Assembly: GCF_017640745.1 (NCBI RefSeq)
Contig: NZ_JAEPQA010000003.1
Span: 180,945 to 244,944 of the forward strand
Source: Nisaea sp.
GTDB taxonomy: Bacteria > Pseudomonadota > Alphaproteobacteria > Thalassobaculales > Thalassobaculaceae
DNA length: 64,000 nucleotides
Reading direction: 5' to 3'
In this document: positions 48,603 to 59,600 of the stretch, in pieces
Layout of the letters: the number at the start of each line of letters is the position of its first letter
How positions within the stretch are numbered: the first letter of the stretch is position 1
Program-made: the position numbers and the translations under genes
The notes under the pieces: model-generated
The model's database searches: none
The model's input: the letters and a program-made list of their open reading frames with translations, nothing else
What the model was told of the DNA's origin: nothing

Positions 48603-49397
48603 ATGGATCCGGTTTCGCCGCGCCAGACCGATATCCTGAAGAAGGCCCGGCTTGTCGGCCGTGTCGAGGTCGACGACCTCGCGCTCCAGTTCGACGTGAC
48701 GCCGCAGACCATCCGCAAGGACCTGAACGAAATCTGCGACGCCGGCCTGCTGCAGCGGGTACATGGTGGCGCGGTCTATCCGTCGGGGGCGATCAACTAC
48801 GCCTATGATGCGCGGCGTTCGCTCGCGGCCGAGGAGAAGCGCCGGATCGGCGAAACCGCGGCGGCGCTCATTCCCGACAACAGTTCGGTGATCCTGAACA
48901 TCGGTACGACGACAGAGCAGGTCGCGTTCGCATTGCGCGGCCGCGAGGGGCTGATGGTGATCACCAACAACATCAATGTCGCGAACATCCTGCGGGAATC
49001 GCCCTCGACGGAAGTGATCATTGCGGGCGGCCTGGTGCGGCGCTCGGACGGCGGGATCGTTGGCGAGGCGACGGTCGATTTCATCCGCCAGTTCAAGGTG
49101 GATTACGCGGTGATCGGTGCTTCCGCGATCGACGAGGACGGTACGATCCTCGATTACGACTACCGCGAAGTTCGGGTGGCGCAGGAGATCATCTCCCACG
49201 CGCGGCGGACGATCCTCGTCGCCGACCACATGAAGTTCGACCGCAACGCCCCGGTCCGGATCGGACATATGAGCGATATCGACGTGCTCGTCACCGACGC
49301 GGAGGTGCCCGAGAGCGTGCGGGAGATCTGCGCCGCGCACGGCGTCGAGATCGAGCTTCCGCAGCAGGATCCGCAGGCTGCGAACGACCAGAGTTAA
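48603..49397 (+). CDS. glpR: DeoR-family glycerol regulator GlpR
   Basis: 264 aa. The N-terminal HTH reads SPRQTDILKKARLVGRVEVDDLALQFDVTPQTIRKDLNEICDAGLLQRVHGGAV, a classic DeoR form. The C-terminal DeoRC sugar-phosphate sensor has IGTTTEQVA, ADHMKFDR and IDVLVTD. By analogy it represses glycerol genes until glycerol-3-phosphate binds. AAAGGACG precedes the ATG. glpD follows after 12 nt and the importer operon is divergent. Confidence 0.92.
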   Translation: MDPVSPRQTDILKKARLVGRVEVDDLALQFDVTPQTIRKDLNEICDAGLLQRVHGGAVYPSGAINYAYDARRSLAAEEKRRIGETAAALIPDNSSVILNIGTTTEQVAFALRGREGLMVITNNINVANILRESPSTEVIIAGGLVRRSDGGIVGEATVDFIRQFKVDYAVIGASAIDEDGTILDYDYREVRVAQEIISHARRTILVADHMKFDRNAPVRIGHMSDIDVLVTDAEVPESVREICAAHGVEIELPQQDPQAANDQS

Positions 49398-49409
49398 GAA
49401 GGAACGGGT

Positions 49410-50909
49410 ATGTACGACATCGCCATCATCGGCGGCGGCATCAATGGCTGCGGGATCGCGCGCGACGCGGCCGGGCGCGGATATTCCGTCTGCCTCGCGG
49501 AGATGTCCGACCTTGCAAGCGGGACCTCGTCCTGGTCGACCAAGCTGATCCATGGCGGGCTGCGCTATCTCGAGCATTACGAGTTCCGCCTGGTGCGCGA
49601 GTCGCTGGAGGAGCGGGAAGTGCTCTGGGCCATGGCGCCGCATATCGTCCGGCCGCTACGGTTCATCCTGCCGCATCATTCCGGCCTGCGTCCTGCCTTG
49701 CTGCTCCGGCTCGGGCTCTTTCTCTACGATCATCTCGGCGGCCGCAAACTGCTGCCGCCGACCCGCGTTGTCGACCTGACCCGCGACGAAGCGGGCGCAC
49801 CGCTCAGGGACAGTTTCCGCAAGGGTTTCGAATATTCCGACTGCTGGGTCGACGATGCGCGGCTCGTCGTCCTGAACGCGCGCGACGCGGCCGACAGGGG
49901 GGCGGATGTCCATACCCGCACCCGGGTCGTGAAAGCGGTGCGCGAGGCGGGGCACTGGCGCGTCACGCTGCAGGACCTTGCGAGCGGGGCGGAGCGCGAG
50001 ATCGAGGCGCGGTTGCTGGTCAACGCTGCCGGTCCCTGGGTCGACAAGGTGCTCTCCGAGGCGGCGGGCTGGAACGAGGCGCGGAATGTCCGGCTCGTGC
50101 AGGGCAGCCATATCGTGGTTCCGAAACTCTACGACCATGACCGCTGCTACATCTTTCAGAATCCGGACGGGCGGATCTTCTTCTCCATCCCGTATGAGCA
50201 GGATTTCACCCTCATCGGCACGACCGACCGCGACTATGAGGGGGACCCGGGCGCAGTCGCGATTACCGGCGAGGAGAAAGCCTATCTCTGCAAGGCGGCG
50301 GGCGAGTATTTCAAGCAGCCAGTGAAAGTCGAGGACATCGTCTGGTCCTATTCCGGCGTCCGTCCGCTGTTCGACGACGGTGCCTCGAAGGCGCAGGAAG
50401 CGACCCGCGACTACGTGCTGCGCGAAGACGGAGACCGGGAAAGCGGCGTCCTCATCAACATCTTCGGCGGCAAGCTGACGACTTACCGGCGTCTCGCTAA
50501 CTCCGTGCTGGGGAAGGTCGAGGCGGCGCTCGGCGCCAAGAGGCCCGAATGGAGCGGCGGCGAGCCGCTTCCGGGCGGCGATTTCCCGGTGCTTGAGTTC
50601 GATGCGAAACTGCGCTCGGTGAAGCAGAAATATCCCTTCCTCGACGACCGGACGGCACTGCGCCTGACCCGTCAGTACGGCACACTTGTGTTCGCAATGT
50701 TCGGAGAGGCAATCGAGGCCGGCGATCTCGGCCGGGATTTCGGTGCGGGGCTGACAGAGGCCGAAGTCCGCTACCTTATCGAGCGGGAATGGGCGGTGAC
50801 GGCGGAAGACGTGCTCTGGCGCCGTAGCAAGCTCGGTCTGCGCCTCGACAAGAACCAGATTGCAGTGCTCAAGGCTTTCATGTCGGAGGCAGCCTCCCGC
50901 GCTGCGTGA
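49410..50909 (+). CDS. glpD: FAD-dependent glycerol-3-phosphate dehydrogenase GlpD
   Basis: 499 aa, aerobic respiratory enzyme oxidising sn-glycerol-3-phosphate to DHAP at the inner membrane. It has the FAD motif IIGGGINGCGIARDAAGRG, SSWSTKLIHGGLRYLEHYEFRLVRE, LVNAAGPWVDKV, FFSIPYEQDFTLIGTTD and a C-terminal region with FGGKLTTYRRLA. Length is standard. It is cotranscribed with glpR. Glycerol kinase (glpK), needed between the importer and this enzyme, is not in the window. Confidence 0.95.
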   Translation: MYDIAIIGGGINGCGIARDAAGRGYSVCLAEMSDLASGTSSWSTKLIHGGLRYLEHYEFRLVRESLEEREVLWAMAPHIVRPLRFILPHHSGLRPALLLRLGLFLYDHLGGRKLLPPTRVVDLTRDEAGAPLRDSFRKGFEYSDCWVDDARLVVLNARDAADRGADVHTRTRVVKAVREAGHWRVTLQDLASGAEREIEARLLVNAAGPWVDKVLSEAAGWNEARNVRLVQGSHIVVPKLYDHDRCYIFQNPDGRIFFSIPYEQDFTLIGTTDRDYEGDPGAVAITGEEKAYLCKAAGEYFKQPVKVEDIVWSYSGVRPLFDDGASKAQEATRDYVLREDGDRESGVLINIFGGKLTTYRRLANSVLGKVEAALGAKRPEWSGGEPLPGGDFPVLEFDAKLRSVKQKYPFLDDRTALRLTRQYGTLVFAMFGEAIEAGDLGRDFGAGLTEAEVRYLIEREWAVTAEDVLWRRSKLGLRLDKNQIAVLKAFMSEAASRAA

Positions 50910-51012
50910 CGCAGACCTGCACGTAATTTCCTTGCGGGCATCAAGCCCGGTCCGCATGCTGCCTCTCCGGCCGTTCGGTCGGCAAATCAATCCCATGGGA
51001 GGGAACCCGGAC

Positions 51013-51927
51013 ATGACGGGGCCGAAAGCGGGCGGCATCTCAGCCGTCTTCTACGGAAACGCGTACATCATGCTGGCGTTGACCACTGCGATGTGGGGCG
51101 GCAATGCGATTGCGGGCAAGCTTGCCATCGGCGAGGTGTCGCCCATGGCGCTGGTCGTGCTGCGCTGGGCGGGCGTGGTCCTGCTCATGGGCGTGGTCTC
51201 GCGCAGGAAGGTGATGGCCGAATGGCCGGTGATGCGAGAGCGCATCTGGTTCCTCTGCGCCCTCGGCGCCCTTGGCTTCACGCTCTTCAACGGTCTCTTC
51301 TATGTGGCGGCGCACTACACCGTCGCGATCAACATGGGCATTCTCCAGGGCGGTATCCCGGTCTTCGTTCTCGTCGGCGCGCTCGCCGTCTACAGGACGC
51401 CGGTCTCCGCCGTACAGGCAGCCGGTGTGCTGCTGACCATGATCGGCATCGCGCTCATCGCTTCGCGGGGCGATCTCGAACGGCTGGCGGCGCTCGAATT
51501 CAACCGGGGCGATATCCTCATGGTCGGCGCCTGCGCGCTCTATGCCGGCTATACGGTTGCCCTGCGCAAGCGCCCGAACGTATCCGGCCTCGCCATGTTC
51601 ACAATCATGGCCGGGGCGGCATTCGTGACCGCCATTCCGCTTGCCGGGATCGAGATCTATCTCGGCCAGTTCCAGTGGCCGACCCCGAAGGGCTGGGGAA
51701 TCGTTCTCTTCGTCACGCTCTTTCCGTCCTTCCTTGCGCAGATCTTCTTCCTCCGCGGCGTTGACCTGGTCGGACCGGGCCGCGCGGGAGTCTGGGTCAA
51801 TCTCGTGCCGATCTATGCCTCGGTCTTTGCGGTGGTAATCCTTGGCGAGGACTTTGCTTGGTTCCACGCGGCGGCGCTGGTCTTCGTGATGGGCGGCATC
51901 GCGCTTGCGAACCGCACGAAGAGCTAG
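51013..51927 (+). CDS. EamA/DMT-family transporter
   Basis: 304 aa with about ten hydrophobic helices in two EamA repeats: the first from AYIMLALTTAMWGGNAIAGKLAIGEVSP, the second from DILMVGACALYAGYTVALRKR. Such proteins usually export metabolites. The ATG 51013 is preferred because GGGAGGG lies ~9 nt before it; ATG 50995 and an earlier reading are alternatives. It stands alone between glpD and a convergent aconitase-family gene. Confidence 0.87.
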   Translation: MTGPKAGGISAVFYGNAYIMLALTTAMWGGNAIAGKLAIGEVSPMALVVLRWAGVVLLMGVVSRRKVMAEWPVMRERIWFLCALGALGFTLFNGLFYVAAHYTVAINMGILQGGIPVFVLVGALAVYRTPVSAVQAAGVLLTMIGIALIASRGDLERLAALEFNRGDILMVGACALYAGYTVALRKRPNVSGLAMFTIMAGAAFVTAIPLAGIEIYLGQFQWPTPKGWGIVLFVTLFPSFLAQIFFLRGVDLVGPGRAGVWVNLVPIYASVFAVVILGEDFAWFHAAALVFVMGGIALANRTKS

Positions 51928-51955
51928 CACGGCTTCAACCGGGTGCCCTTTGCGA

Positions 51956-53905
51956 TCAGGGATACTCCGAGCGCAGTTGGTCAAACGAAATCAGACGACC
52001 CGCGATCGCGCTGGCCGCGACCGTCACGGGGCTGCCCAGCCAGACCTTTCCGGGGCCCGACCGTCCCGGAAAGTTGCGATTGATCGCGCTGATGGTCACT
52101 TGGTCCGATGTTAGCGACAGGCCCGGACCGCAACCCGCACAGGCGCCGCAGGCCGGCTGCAGGATCTCGGCGCCGACCTTGTCGAAGGCGTCAAGATAGC
52201 CGCGTTCGCGGCAATAGTCGCCGACATCGGTGGTGCCGAACTGGAGGTAGAGCTTCACATTGTCAGGAACCTTGAGGCCCTTGTCCGCGGCCCATTTCAG
52301 GACCTCGTGGTAGCCGTCGAAATCCTCCCGCTTGCCGGCGGTGCAAGAGCCGCAATAGGCGATGTCGACGCGCACCGTGTCCTTGAGATCTGCCACCCTG
52401 AGCCCGTTCCCCGGGTCGCCGGGCGAGGCGAGCATCGGTGAGATTTGTGAGCAGTGGATATCGATCTCGCGCAGGAAAGCCGCGCCGTCGTCGCTCCGCA
52501 TCCAGGGTTCGAGGGTGAATTCAATGCCGCGCCGTTCCTTCAGGAACCGGCGGGTTTCCTCGTCAGGGGCAAAAATGCCGCTCAGGCCGCCCATCTCGGC
52601 GGTCATGTTGGTGAAGGTCGCGCGCTCGTCCGTCGACAGCTGTGCCGCCGCCGGGCCGGCGAACTCGAACACGCAGCCGATGCCGCCGCCTTCCCGGACG
52701 AAAGGCTCCGCGAGCAAGTGGAGGACAATGTCCTTCGCCATCACGCCGGCCGGAATATCGCCGCGAAGATTGACGCGAACTGTGTCCGGTACCTTGATCC
52801 GGGTCAGCCCGGTCATCAGCGCATTCGCCATTTCGGTGCTGCCGACACCGTAGGCGAGACAGCCCAGGGCGCCGCAATGCGGTGTGTGGGAATCGGTTCC
52901 GGCGGCAAGCTGGCCGGGCAGGACATAGCGCTCCGTCATCATCGCGTGGGAAATGCCCTCCGAGCCTTCCGCGCCGTCCAGATACCCATGGTCGTTCAGA
53001 CCGTAGCGCGTGACAAAGGCACGGTGCCCTTCGGACATGCGCCGGATTCCCGGCATCCGGTCGGTCTTTGCGTTGACCTCCGGCCGGTGGGCGTAGGAGT
53101 AGTGATCCTCGAACGAGACCACCGATTCCGGCTCGTGGAACCTCAGGTCCTCGCCATAGGCCTCCGTCAGCATGTGGCCGCACATCGCGGTGTAGATGTC
53201 GTGGAAATAGCGCCAGGACGGCCGGACGAATCCGGCGGTGCCGGGCTGCAGGTTCCAGTCCGATCCCTCTATCTCCACGGCGTGCCGGGCAATGATCTTC
53301 TCGACGAGCGTCTTGGGGCCGTCGCCCTGCCATCGCCGGGGCGGGATCGCGACCGCCGCCGGTGCAATGCGCCGGCCATATCCGAGCAGGCCGCCGGCGC
53401 GGAGGATATCCGCCGCCTGCGGTTCGCGGCCGGCGAGGAGATCTTCGAGCGGGATGGTTTCGCCCGCGCGGATGCGTTCGATCAGTCCGAAATCGGTCGA
53501 GGTGAAGAGGCCGAGATTGTCCGCGTTCTGCCGGTAAAGCCGCTCGAAGCTCTCGGCGATGATCAGCTTGATCCCCGCACGGACTTCGGCGAGCGGGCTG
53601 TGTTCCCGCGAGGAGCCTTTTCCATAACGTTTGCCACCGACGATCACGGAGAAACCACCCTCGACGATGGCGCCCTCGGCGATCGGCGTTTCACCCTGAG
53701 TCTCGAAGCCCGTGTGGGCGAAACGGGCGATCTTCTCGTCATAGTGAACGAGGGTCGGGATGGGGGTTATCTCATCCGTCGATATATCGGTCCTGAGAGG
53801 ACGTGCCTCTTCGGTATCGGGGTTGGCGCCGGCGAATTGCGCCGTCAGCTTCTTCGGATCGTCCGAGAGGAACAGGATACGGCCGGGAAAATCTGTTTTC
53901 TTCAT
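51956..53905 (-). CDS. Aconitase-family hydratase with N-terminal swivel domain
   Basis: 649 aa from the ATG ending at 53905. Residues ~5-165 are the swivel (LeuD-like) domain with YGKGSSREHSP at 94-104; the remaining ~400 residues are the Fe-S catalytic domain. Cluster cysteines are visible in YCGSCTAGK (~520) and CGACAGCGPG (~585), and GTDSHTPHCGALGCLAYGVG is typical. The usual aconitase A and fused LeuCD order is catalytic domain first, so this protein is permuted. It may be an aconitate, homoaconitate or 2-methylaconitate-type hydratase. Confidence 0.88.
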   Translation of the reverse strand: MKKTDFPGRILFLSDDPKKLTAQFAGANPDTEEARPLRTDISTDEITPIPTLVHYDEKIARFAHTGFETQGETPIAEGAIVEGGFSVIVGGKRYGKGSSREHSPLAEVRAGIKLIIAESFERLYRQNADNLGLFTSTDFGLIERIRAGETIPLEDLLAGREPQAADILRAGGLLGYGRRIAPAAVAIPPRRWQGDGPKTLVEKIIARHAVEIEGSDWNLQPGTAGFVRPSWRYFHDIYTAMCGHMLTEAYGEDLRFHEPESVVSFEDHYSYAHRPEVNAKTDRMPGIRRMSEGHRAFVTRYGLNDHGYLDGAEGSEGISHAMMTERYVLPGQLAAGTDSHTPHCGALGCLAYGVGSTEMANALMTGLTRIKVPDTVRVNLRGDIPAGVMAKDIVLHLLAEPFVREGGGIGCVFEFAGPAAAQLSTDERATFTNMTAEMGGLSGIFAPDEETRRFLKERRGIEFTLEPWMRSDDGAAFLREIDIHCSQISPMLASPGDPGNGLRVADLKDTVRVDIAYCGSCTAGKREDFDGYHEVLKWAADKGLKVPDNVKLYLQFGTTDVGDYCRERGYLDAFDKVGAEILQPACGACAGCGPGLSLTSDQVTISAINRNFPGRSGPGKVWLGSPVTVAASAIAGRLISFDQLRSEYP

Positions 53906-54059
53906 CCTGGCAGCTTCGCACCTCCTGTCCGGCGGCCGCAATACGGCTTGTCGGCGCGGCTCGGGACTTGCCCTTTTCCGGCGACCGCGTATGACTGGCT
54001 GAAAATCATCTGTCCGGCATTCCTCCGGTTTGGAGCCGGAGTCTGAGGAGAGCAATCCC

Positions 54060-54695
54060 GTGAGCGCACAACCCGTCACCGTCGTCGATCATCCGCTGGT
54101 CCAGCACAAGCTGACCCTCATGCGCAAGGCCGATACGGCCACCGCGAAGTTCCGTCATCTCCTGAAGGAAATCGCGCACCTGCTCTGCTACGAGGTGCTG
54201 CGGGATCTCAGCCTGGAGACCGTCGAGATCGAGACGCCGCTCGAAACCATGATGGCGCCGCGGCTGGAGGGAAAGAAGCTGTGCTTCGTCTCCATCCTGC
54301 GCGCCGGCAACGGCCTTCTCGACGGCATGCTGGAACTGGTGCCGTCCGCCCGCGTCGGCCATATCGGTCTCTACCGCGATCCGAAGACGCTGCAGCCGGT
54401 CGAATATTACCTGAAGCTGCCGGAGCATCGCGACGAGCGGCTCTTCATCGTCGTCGACCCCATGCTGGCGACCGGTAATTCGGCCGTCGCCGCGATCGAG
54501 CGGCTGCGCAAGGCGGGCGCGACCAACATCAAGTTCGTCTGCCTGCTGGCCGCGCCGGAAGGTATCGAGACTTTCCAGAAAGCGCTGCCGGACGTGCCGG
54601 TTTTCACCGCGGCGATCGACCGCGAGCTGAACGATCACGGCTATATCATGCCCGGCCTCGGCGATGCCGGCGACCGCATGTACGGAACCAAGTAG
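54060..54695 (+). CDS. upp: Uracil phosphoribosyltransferase
   Basis: 211 aa converting uracil and PRPP to UMP. It has [15 protein letters not shown], the PRPP-binding loop [12 protein letters not shown] and the uracil-binding C-terminus [17 protein letters not shown], all canonical. The GTG start at 54060 follows GAGGAG and matches the family length. The CoA-transferase gene starts 7 nt downstream, probably in the same transcript without functional relation. Confidence 0.96.
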   Translation: MSAQPVTVVDHPLVQHKLTLMRKADTATAKFRHLLKEIAHLLCYEVLRDLSLETVEIETPLETMMAPRLEGKKLCFVSILRAGNGLLDGMLELVPSARVGHIGLYRDPKTLQPVEYYLKLPEHRDERLFIVVDPMLATGNSAVAAIERLRKAGATNIKFVCLLAAPEGIETFQKALPDVPVFTAAIDRELNDHGYIMPGLGDAGDRMYGTK

Positions 54696-54702
54696 GACCG
54701 TC

Positions 54703-55908
54703 ATGACGGCTCCGAAGCCTTTGGGGGGAAGGCGGGTTCTCGACCTGACCAATGTGCTGGCGGGGCCGTTCTGCTGCCATCAGCTCGCCCATCTCGGGGC
54801 CGAGGTGATCAAGGTGGAGGTGCCGGGCAGCGGCGATCTCGCACGCCAGCTCGGCTCCGATCCGGCCCTGAACGAGGCCCTGATGGGGGTGTCGTTCCTT
54901 GCCCAGAATGCAGGCAAGCGTTCCATCACGCTGAACCTGAAATCGGAGGCCGGCAAACAGGCCTTCCTCAAGCTGGTTTCGACGGCGGACGTGCTGGTGG
55001 AGAATTTCCGCCCCGGCGTCATGGACCGGCTCGGTCTCGGCTTCGAACGTCTGAAGACCGTGAGGAGCGATCTCGTCTATTGCGCGATCTCGGGCTTCGG
55101 CCAGGACGGACCGATGCGGGACCTCCCGGCCTATGATCAGATCGTCCAGGGCCTGTCCGGCATCATGAGCATCACGGGGGCACCGGACACTGCGCCGTAC
55201 CGGGTCGGCTTCCCCGTCGCTGATACGATCGGCGGTCTGACCGCGGCGATGGCCGTGTCCGCCGCGCTCGCCGAGAAGGACCGGACCGAACCGCGCTTCA
55301 TCGACGTCGCCATGTTGGAGGCGGTGCTGGCGACCATGGGCTGGGCGGTTTCGAACTATCTGATCGCCGGCAACCCTCCGCGCCCGCTCGGCAACGACAA
55401 TGTCACCGCCAGTCCTTCCGGCACTTTCGAGACTGCGGACGGGCTGCTCAACATCGCGGCCAACAAGCAGGAACAGTTCGAAGCCGTCTGCCGGACCGTC
55501 GGCCGGGAAGAGCTGATCGCGGATCCGCGCTTTGCCACCCGTCTTGCCCGCCTGCAGAACCGGACCGAGCTGGCGGCTTTGCTGACGGAGGCATTGTCGG
55601 CTGGAAACGCGTTGAGTTGGGAGACGAAGCTCAACGCGGCAGGCGTGCCCGCCGGCCGGGTGATGACCGTACCCGACATTCTCGCGGCGCCACAGATCGC
55701 GGACCGGGGCATGGTCGAAACCTTTGCCGATGTACCCGGCGTTGGACGCGACGTCTCCGTGGTCACTCCGGGGATCAAGCTCGACGGGACTGCACCGCGA
55801 GTCTCGGCGCCGCCGCCGGAACTCGGACAGGATACAGACGCGATCCTCGCGGAACTCGGCTACGGGTCTGAGGAGATAGCCGTCCTGCGCGACGCTGGCG
55901 CGATCTAG
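54703..55908 (+). CDS. Class III (CaiB/BaiF) CoA-transferase
   Basis: 401 aa. The N-terminus RRVLDLTNVLAGPFCCHQLAHLGAEVIKVE and DVLVENFRPGVMDRLGLGF are hallmark CaiB/BaiF blocks. YRVGFPVADTIGG holds the probable catalytic Asp, and YDQIVQGLSGIMSITGAPD follows the family pattern. It would move CoA between carboxylic acids; the acids are unknown. It overlaps the stop of a convergent VOC gene by 4 nt. Confidence 0.92.
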   Translation: MTAPKPLGGRRVLDLTNVLAGPFCCHQLAHLGAEVIKVEVPGSGDLARQLGSDPALNEALMGVSFLAQNAGKRSITLNLKSEAGKQAFLKLVSTADVLVENFRPGVMDRLGLGFERLKTVRSDLVYCAISGFGQDGPMRDLPAYDQIVQGLSGIMSITGAPDTAPYRVGFPVADTIGGLTAAMAVSAALAEKDRTEPRFIDVAMLEAVLATMGWAVSNYLIAGNPPRPLGNDNVTASPSGTFETADGLLNIAANKQEQFEAVCRTVGREELIADPRFATRLARLQNRTELAALLTEALSAGNALSWETKLNAAGVPAGRVMTVPDILAAPQIADRGMVETFADVPGVGRDVSVVTPGIKLDGTAPRVSAPPPELGQDTDAILAELGYGSEEIAVLRDAGAI

Positions 55909-56390
55909 GCTTTCGCCTTCCTGGCCTGCCAATCCTTCAAGGCCGCGTGGGCATGGCCGTCGCTACCGTCCATCGCCTCGTCATGGCCGTCGCGCTTTGC
56001 CGTCAGTTCGATGACGTAGCCGTTCGGATCGCGGAAATAGATCGAGTCGATGAAACCGTGATCGGCGATGCCGCGGGTTTCGACCCCGGCCTTCTTGCCT
56101 TTCTCGTACATCGACTTCAGCTCGTCCATGCCGACCTCGAGCGCGATATGCAGGTCGAAATCGTGCTGCTCCTTGAACTCGAAAGGCCGGTCCGGCGCCT
56201 CGAAGAAGGCGAGGGCGGAGCCGTCCTCCATCTGGTAGAAGGAATGCAGAGTGCTTGTCGGCCGGCCGCTCTTGGTTTCCTTGATCTCGAAGGCATGCAC
56301 CAGTGGCAGGCCCAGAAAATCCTCGTAGAAGGCGCGGGTTTCCTCGGAATCGCGGCAGCGATAGGCGTTGTGGTGAAGCCCCTTGATCAT
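55905..56390 (-). CDS. VOC-family (glyoxalase/dioxygenase-like) protein
   Basis: 161 aa with a paired beta-alpha-beta-beta-beta fold: LHHNAYRCRDSEETRAFYEDFLGLPLV begins module 1 and HIALEVGMDELKSMYEKGKKAGVETRGIADHGFIDSIYFRDPNGYVIEL is module 2 with the FRDPNGYVIEL metal-ligand motif. GAGGGGAGGACAC precedes the ATG. A Gly/Asp/His-rich stretch (GHDEAMDGSDGHAHAAL) near the C-terminus is unusual. The substrate is unknown. Confidence 0.88.
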   Translation of the reverse strand: MIKGLHHNAYRCRDSEETRAFYEDFLGLPLVHAFEIKETKSGRPTSTLHSFYQMEDGSALAFFEAPDRPFEFKEQHDFDLHIALEVGMDELKSMYEKGKKAGVETRGIADHGFIDSIYFRDPNGYVIELTAKRDGHDEAMDGSDGHAHAALKDWQARKAKA

Positions 56391-56612
56391 TGTGTCCTCC
56401 CCTCGGACTCTTTCGGTCGGTTCAAAGTTCGCGTTCCCGACAAATCGGCGCATATGCGCGCGCTTTCCAGTGACCGGGCCAGAACAGACAATTGAGCCAG
56501 CGAAACAATATCCGACATCTGCCTCAAATCCGCGAAAATTAACCTGCTGCTAAGGGTACCTGAATATTCTCCGTAGGTTGCTATCTTACAGCCCATTTGT
56601 GCGGTCGGTAGA

Positions 56613-59600
56613 ATGAGCACGGAAAATCAGACGCGATCGGAGCCGGAAGCGGCCCTCGGGGAACGCGAGCGGCTCGAAACCTTCGCCGAAGTCTCGAACG
56701 GCTGGTTTTGGGAAACCGACGAGAATCACTGCTTTACCTACATGTCTCGTTCGGTGACCCGGCTAGTTGGCAGGTCGCCGGAATGGCACTATGGAAAATC
56801 CCGCGCCGAGGTTGGGGGGCAGAACCTTGCGCCCGAGGTGTGGAAGAGGCATCTCGACGATCTCGCAGCGCGGCGGCCATTCGAAAACTTTGTCTTTTGC
56901 AGAACGTCTCCTGATGGCGAGCTCTGGATGCGGACCAGCGGGAAACCGCGGTTCGCGTCCGATGGCGGTTTTCTTGGCTATAGCGGATTTGCCTCAAACG
57001 TGACCACCGAAGTGCTTGCACGCCGGGAAGCCGAATTGCTGCGTGAGGCGATTCAGCAAATCAGAGATCCGTTCGTCCTCTGGGGCATCGATGACAGACT
57101 CATCGTCTGCAACGATGCGTATCTCAAACTGAACAACGGTATCCGGGACATGCTGGTGCCCGGTGCTGCGTTTGAAGAGGTGTTGCGCGCCATCGCCTAC
57201 CAGGGAACCGTCAAGTCGTCGGTAGGTCATGAAGAGTGCTGGATTGCAGAGCGAATGGCGCAACACCAATTGCCGAATTTCTCCTACTCCACCGAGATCG
57301 CAGGTGGCCGGCATCTGATGATCCATGAGGAGCGGCTCTCGAACGGTGCCATGGCCTGGATCGGGCTCGATATTACGCAGCTCAAGAATGCGGAACGCCG
57401 GGCGGAGGAATTGCACCGGCAGCTCAACGAGGCGATCGAGGCATTGCCGGACAGTTTCTGTTATTTCGACTCTCAAGACCGCCTGATGCTCTTCAACGGG
57501 AAGTTCGCCGAGTTTCTGAGGTCGCTCGGCGCGCCTGCGCGCACTGGCCTGACTTTCGAGGAAACCCTGCGGTATGCGGTCGCATCGGGCCTATACCCGA
57601 TTGAGGACGGCGCCGAAGAAGAATGGATCCGGGATCGTCTCGCGCGTCATCGGTCAAACCGGGTAATCCGCTTCGATCAACCACTCCAGGGAGGTTGGTC
57701 ACGCATCATCGAGAGCAGCACCAGCGATGGCGGGCGCGTCGGGCTTCGTATCGACATCTCCGAGCTCAAAGCGCAGGAGGACGAGCTTCGGCGGGCCCGC
57801 GAAGAGGCCGAACTCGCGAACAGCGCCAAGTCGATGTTCCTCGCAAATATGAGCCACGAAATCCGGACGCCGCTGAACGGCGTGATCGGTCTCAGCCGGT
57901 TGCTGAGCGATACACCGCTCGACGAGCAGCAGCGCGCTTACATGCGGAAGATCGAGGCGTCTTCCGAGAGCCTTCTTGCGATCATCAACGACATCCTCGA
58001 CTTCTCCAAAATCGAGGCTGGGGAGATGAATGTCGAATCCGTCGACTTCAATCTCAAGAACGAGATCAAACGGATCGACGACGTGATTTCCCTGCGTGCC
58101 GCTGAAAAAGGCTTGTCTTTCGAAACCTTCATCGATCCGAGTGCTCCTGGAAGCCTGCGCGGAGACCCGTTGCGGATCGGGCAGGTCCTGCTGAATTTCC
58201 TCAGCAACGCCGTAAAATTCACCACGCGCGGCAAAGTCACGCTCGCGGTTCGTACGGACAGGATCCACGACGGGCGGGCAATTCTGCATTTCGAGGTGAG
58301 CGACACCGGGATCGGAATGACGGAGGAGCAGACAGCCAAGATTTTCCAGTCCTTCACCCAGGCAGACACCTCGACGACGCGGAAATTTGGCGGGACCGGT
58401 CTCGGACTTTCGATCAGTGCCTCGCTTGCAGAGCTTCTTGGCGGAGAAATCTGGGTCAAGAGCGTGCCGGGCGAGGGCAGCGTTTTTCATTTTCGTGTTC
58501 CATTGCAGATCAGTGTCGGCTCCGAACCGTCCGAGTTTCCAGAAAGGCTGCGGGTCCTCGTTGCGGATGACAATGAAACCGCAAGGATGGTCGTCGCGGA
58601 GATGCTCGCCTCCATGGGAGGCGAGTGCGTGCAGGTCGCCGACGGCGAACAGGCGGTGGCGGCCGCGCGTGAGCAGGGGCCTTTCGACTTGGTTCTGCTT
58701 GATTGGATGATGCCGCGGCTCGATGGATTGGAGGCTTGCCGGCAGATCATCGAAAATGCGGGAGCCGACGGCGATGCCGTGCCGCGCGTGCTTATTTTCT
58801 CCGCCGAGGCGGGGGGGCAGGTCAGGGAAGAGGCCCGGGCGTCGGGAGCCAGGGGAATGCTCGCGAAGCCGATCAGTTCCTCGACGCTGCATGACGGCAT
58901 CGTCTCTGCCCTTGGCCAGGCGAAATTCGTCGACGCACAAGGGGACCGGTCCGGAGGATCGCTTGAGGATATCGACGGTCTCAGGGTTCTTCTGGTTGAG
59001 GACAACGAGATCAATCGCGAGATTGCGACCGCGGTTCTCGGAATGGCCGGCGTCAAGGTGACCGAGGCGGAGAACGGTGAGGTTGCCGTGGGCCTTTTGC
59101 GCTCCGCCGGCCGTGCCGCCTTCGATGCAGTCCTGATGGATATCCAGATGCCGGTTCTGGACGGATACGCGGCGACCGAAATCATTCGAAGCGAACCCGA
59201 ATTCGACGATCTTCCGATTATCGCGATGACCGCTAACGCTTTGTCCGACGAGAAGGAGAAATGCTTTGCCGTCGGAATGCAGGATCATGTCATCAAGCCG
59301 GTGGACAATAGAAAAATGTTCTCGGCACTTGCCCGTTGGTGCACGATGACCAGAGACAGAAAGCGTGCAACGTCCCAGCCGGAGCCGATCACGCCGGTGG
59401 ACGGGAATGAGCCGGAAAAATCCGGAGGGGGTAACGTGAACGACACAGCGGCAATTTCTCCGGAGGGCCTATCCGAGAGATATGCTCCGATCGCGAAGAT
59501 GATCGGCGACGAGTCGATGGTCGGCCGTTTCCTGGAACAGTTCCGGGAGAATTTTTCCGGTGCGCGTGCGGTTTTCGAAGGCCACCTTGCGGAAGGCGAT

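Noticed and set aside
48328..48639. 103-codon rightward frame in the glpV-glpR gap
   Set aside because: It overlaps the glpR start in another frame and runs through the candidate operators; composition is unlike the neighbours.
52454..54046. 530-codon open frame opposite the aconitase-family gene
   Set aside because: It mirrors a well-supported coding gene on the other strand, has no recognisable motifs and a composition typical of GC-rich antisense frames.
57699..59288. 529-codon leftward frame opposite the hybrid kinase
   Set aside because: It is antisense to HisKA, HATPase and REC domains with clear motifs; a GC-rich shadow.
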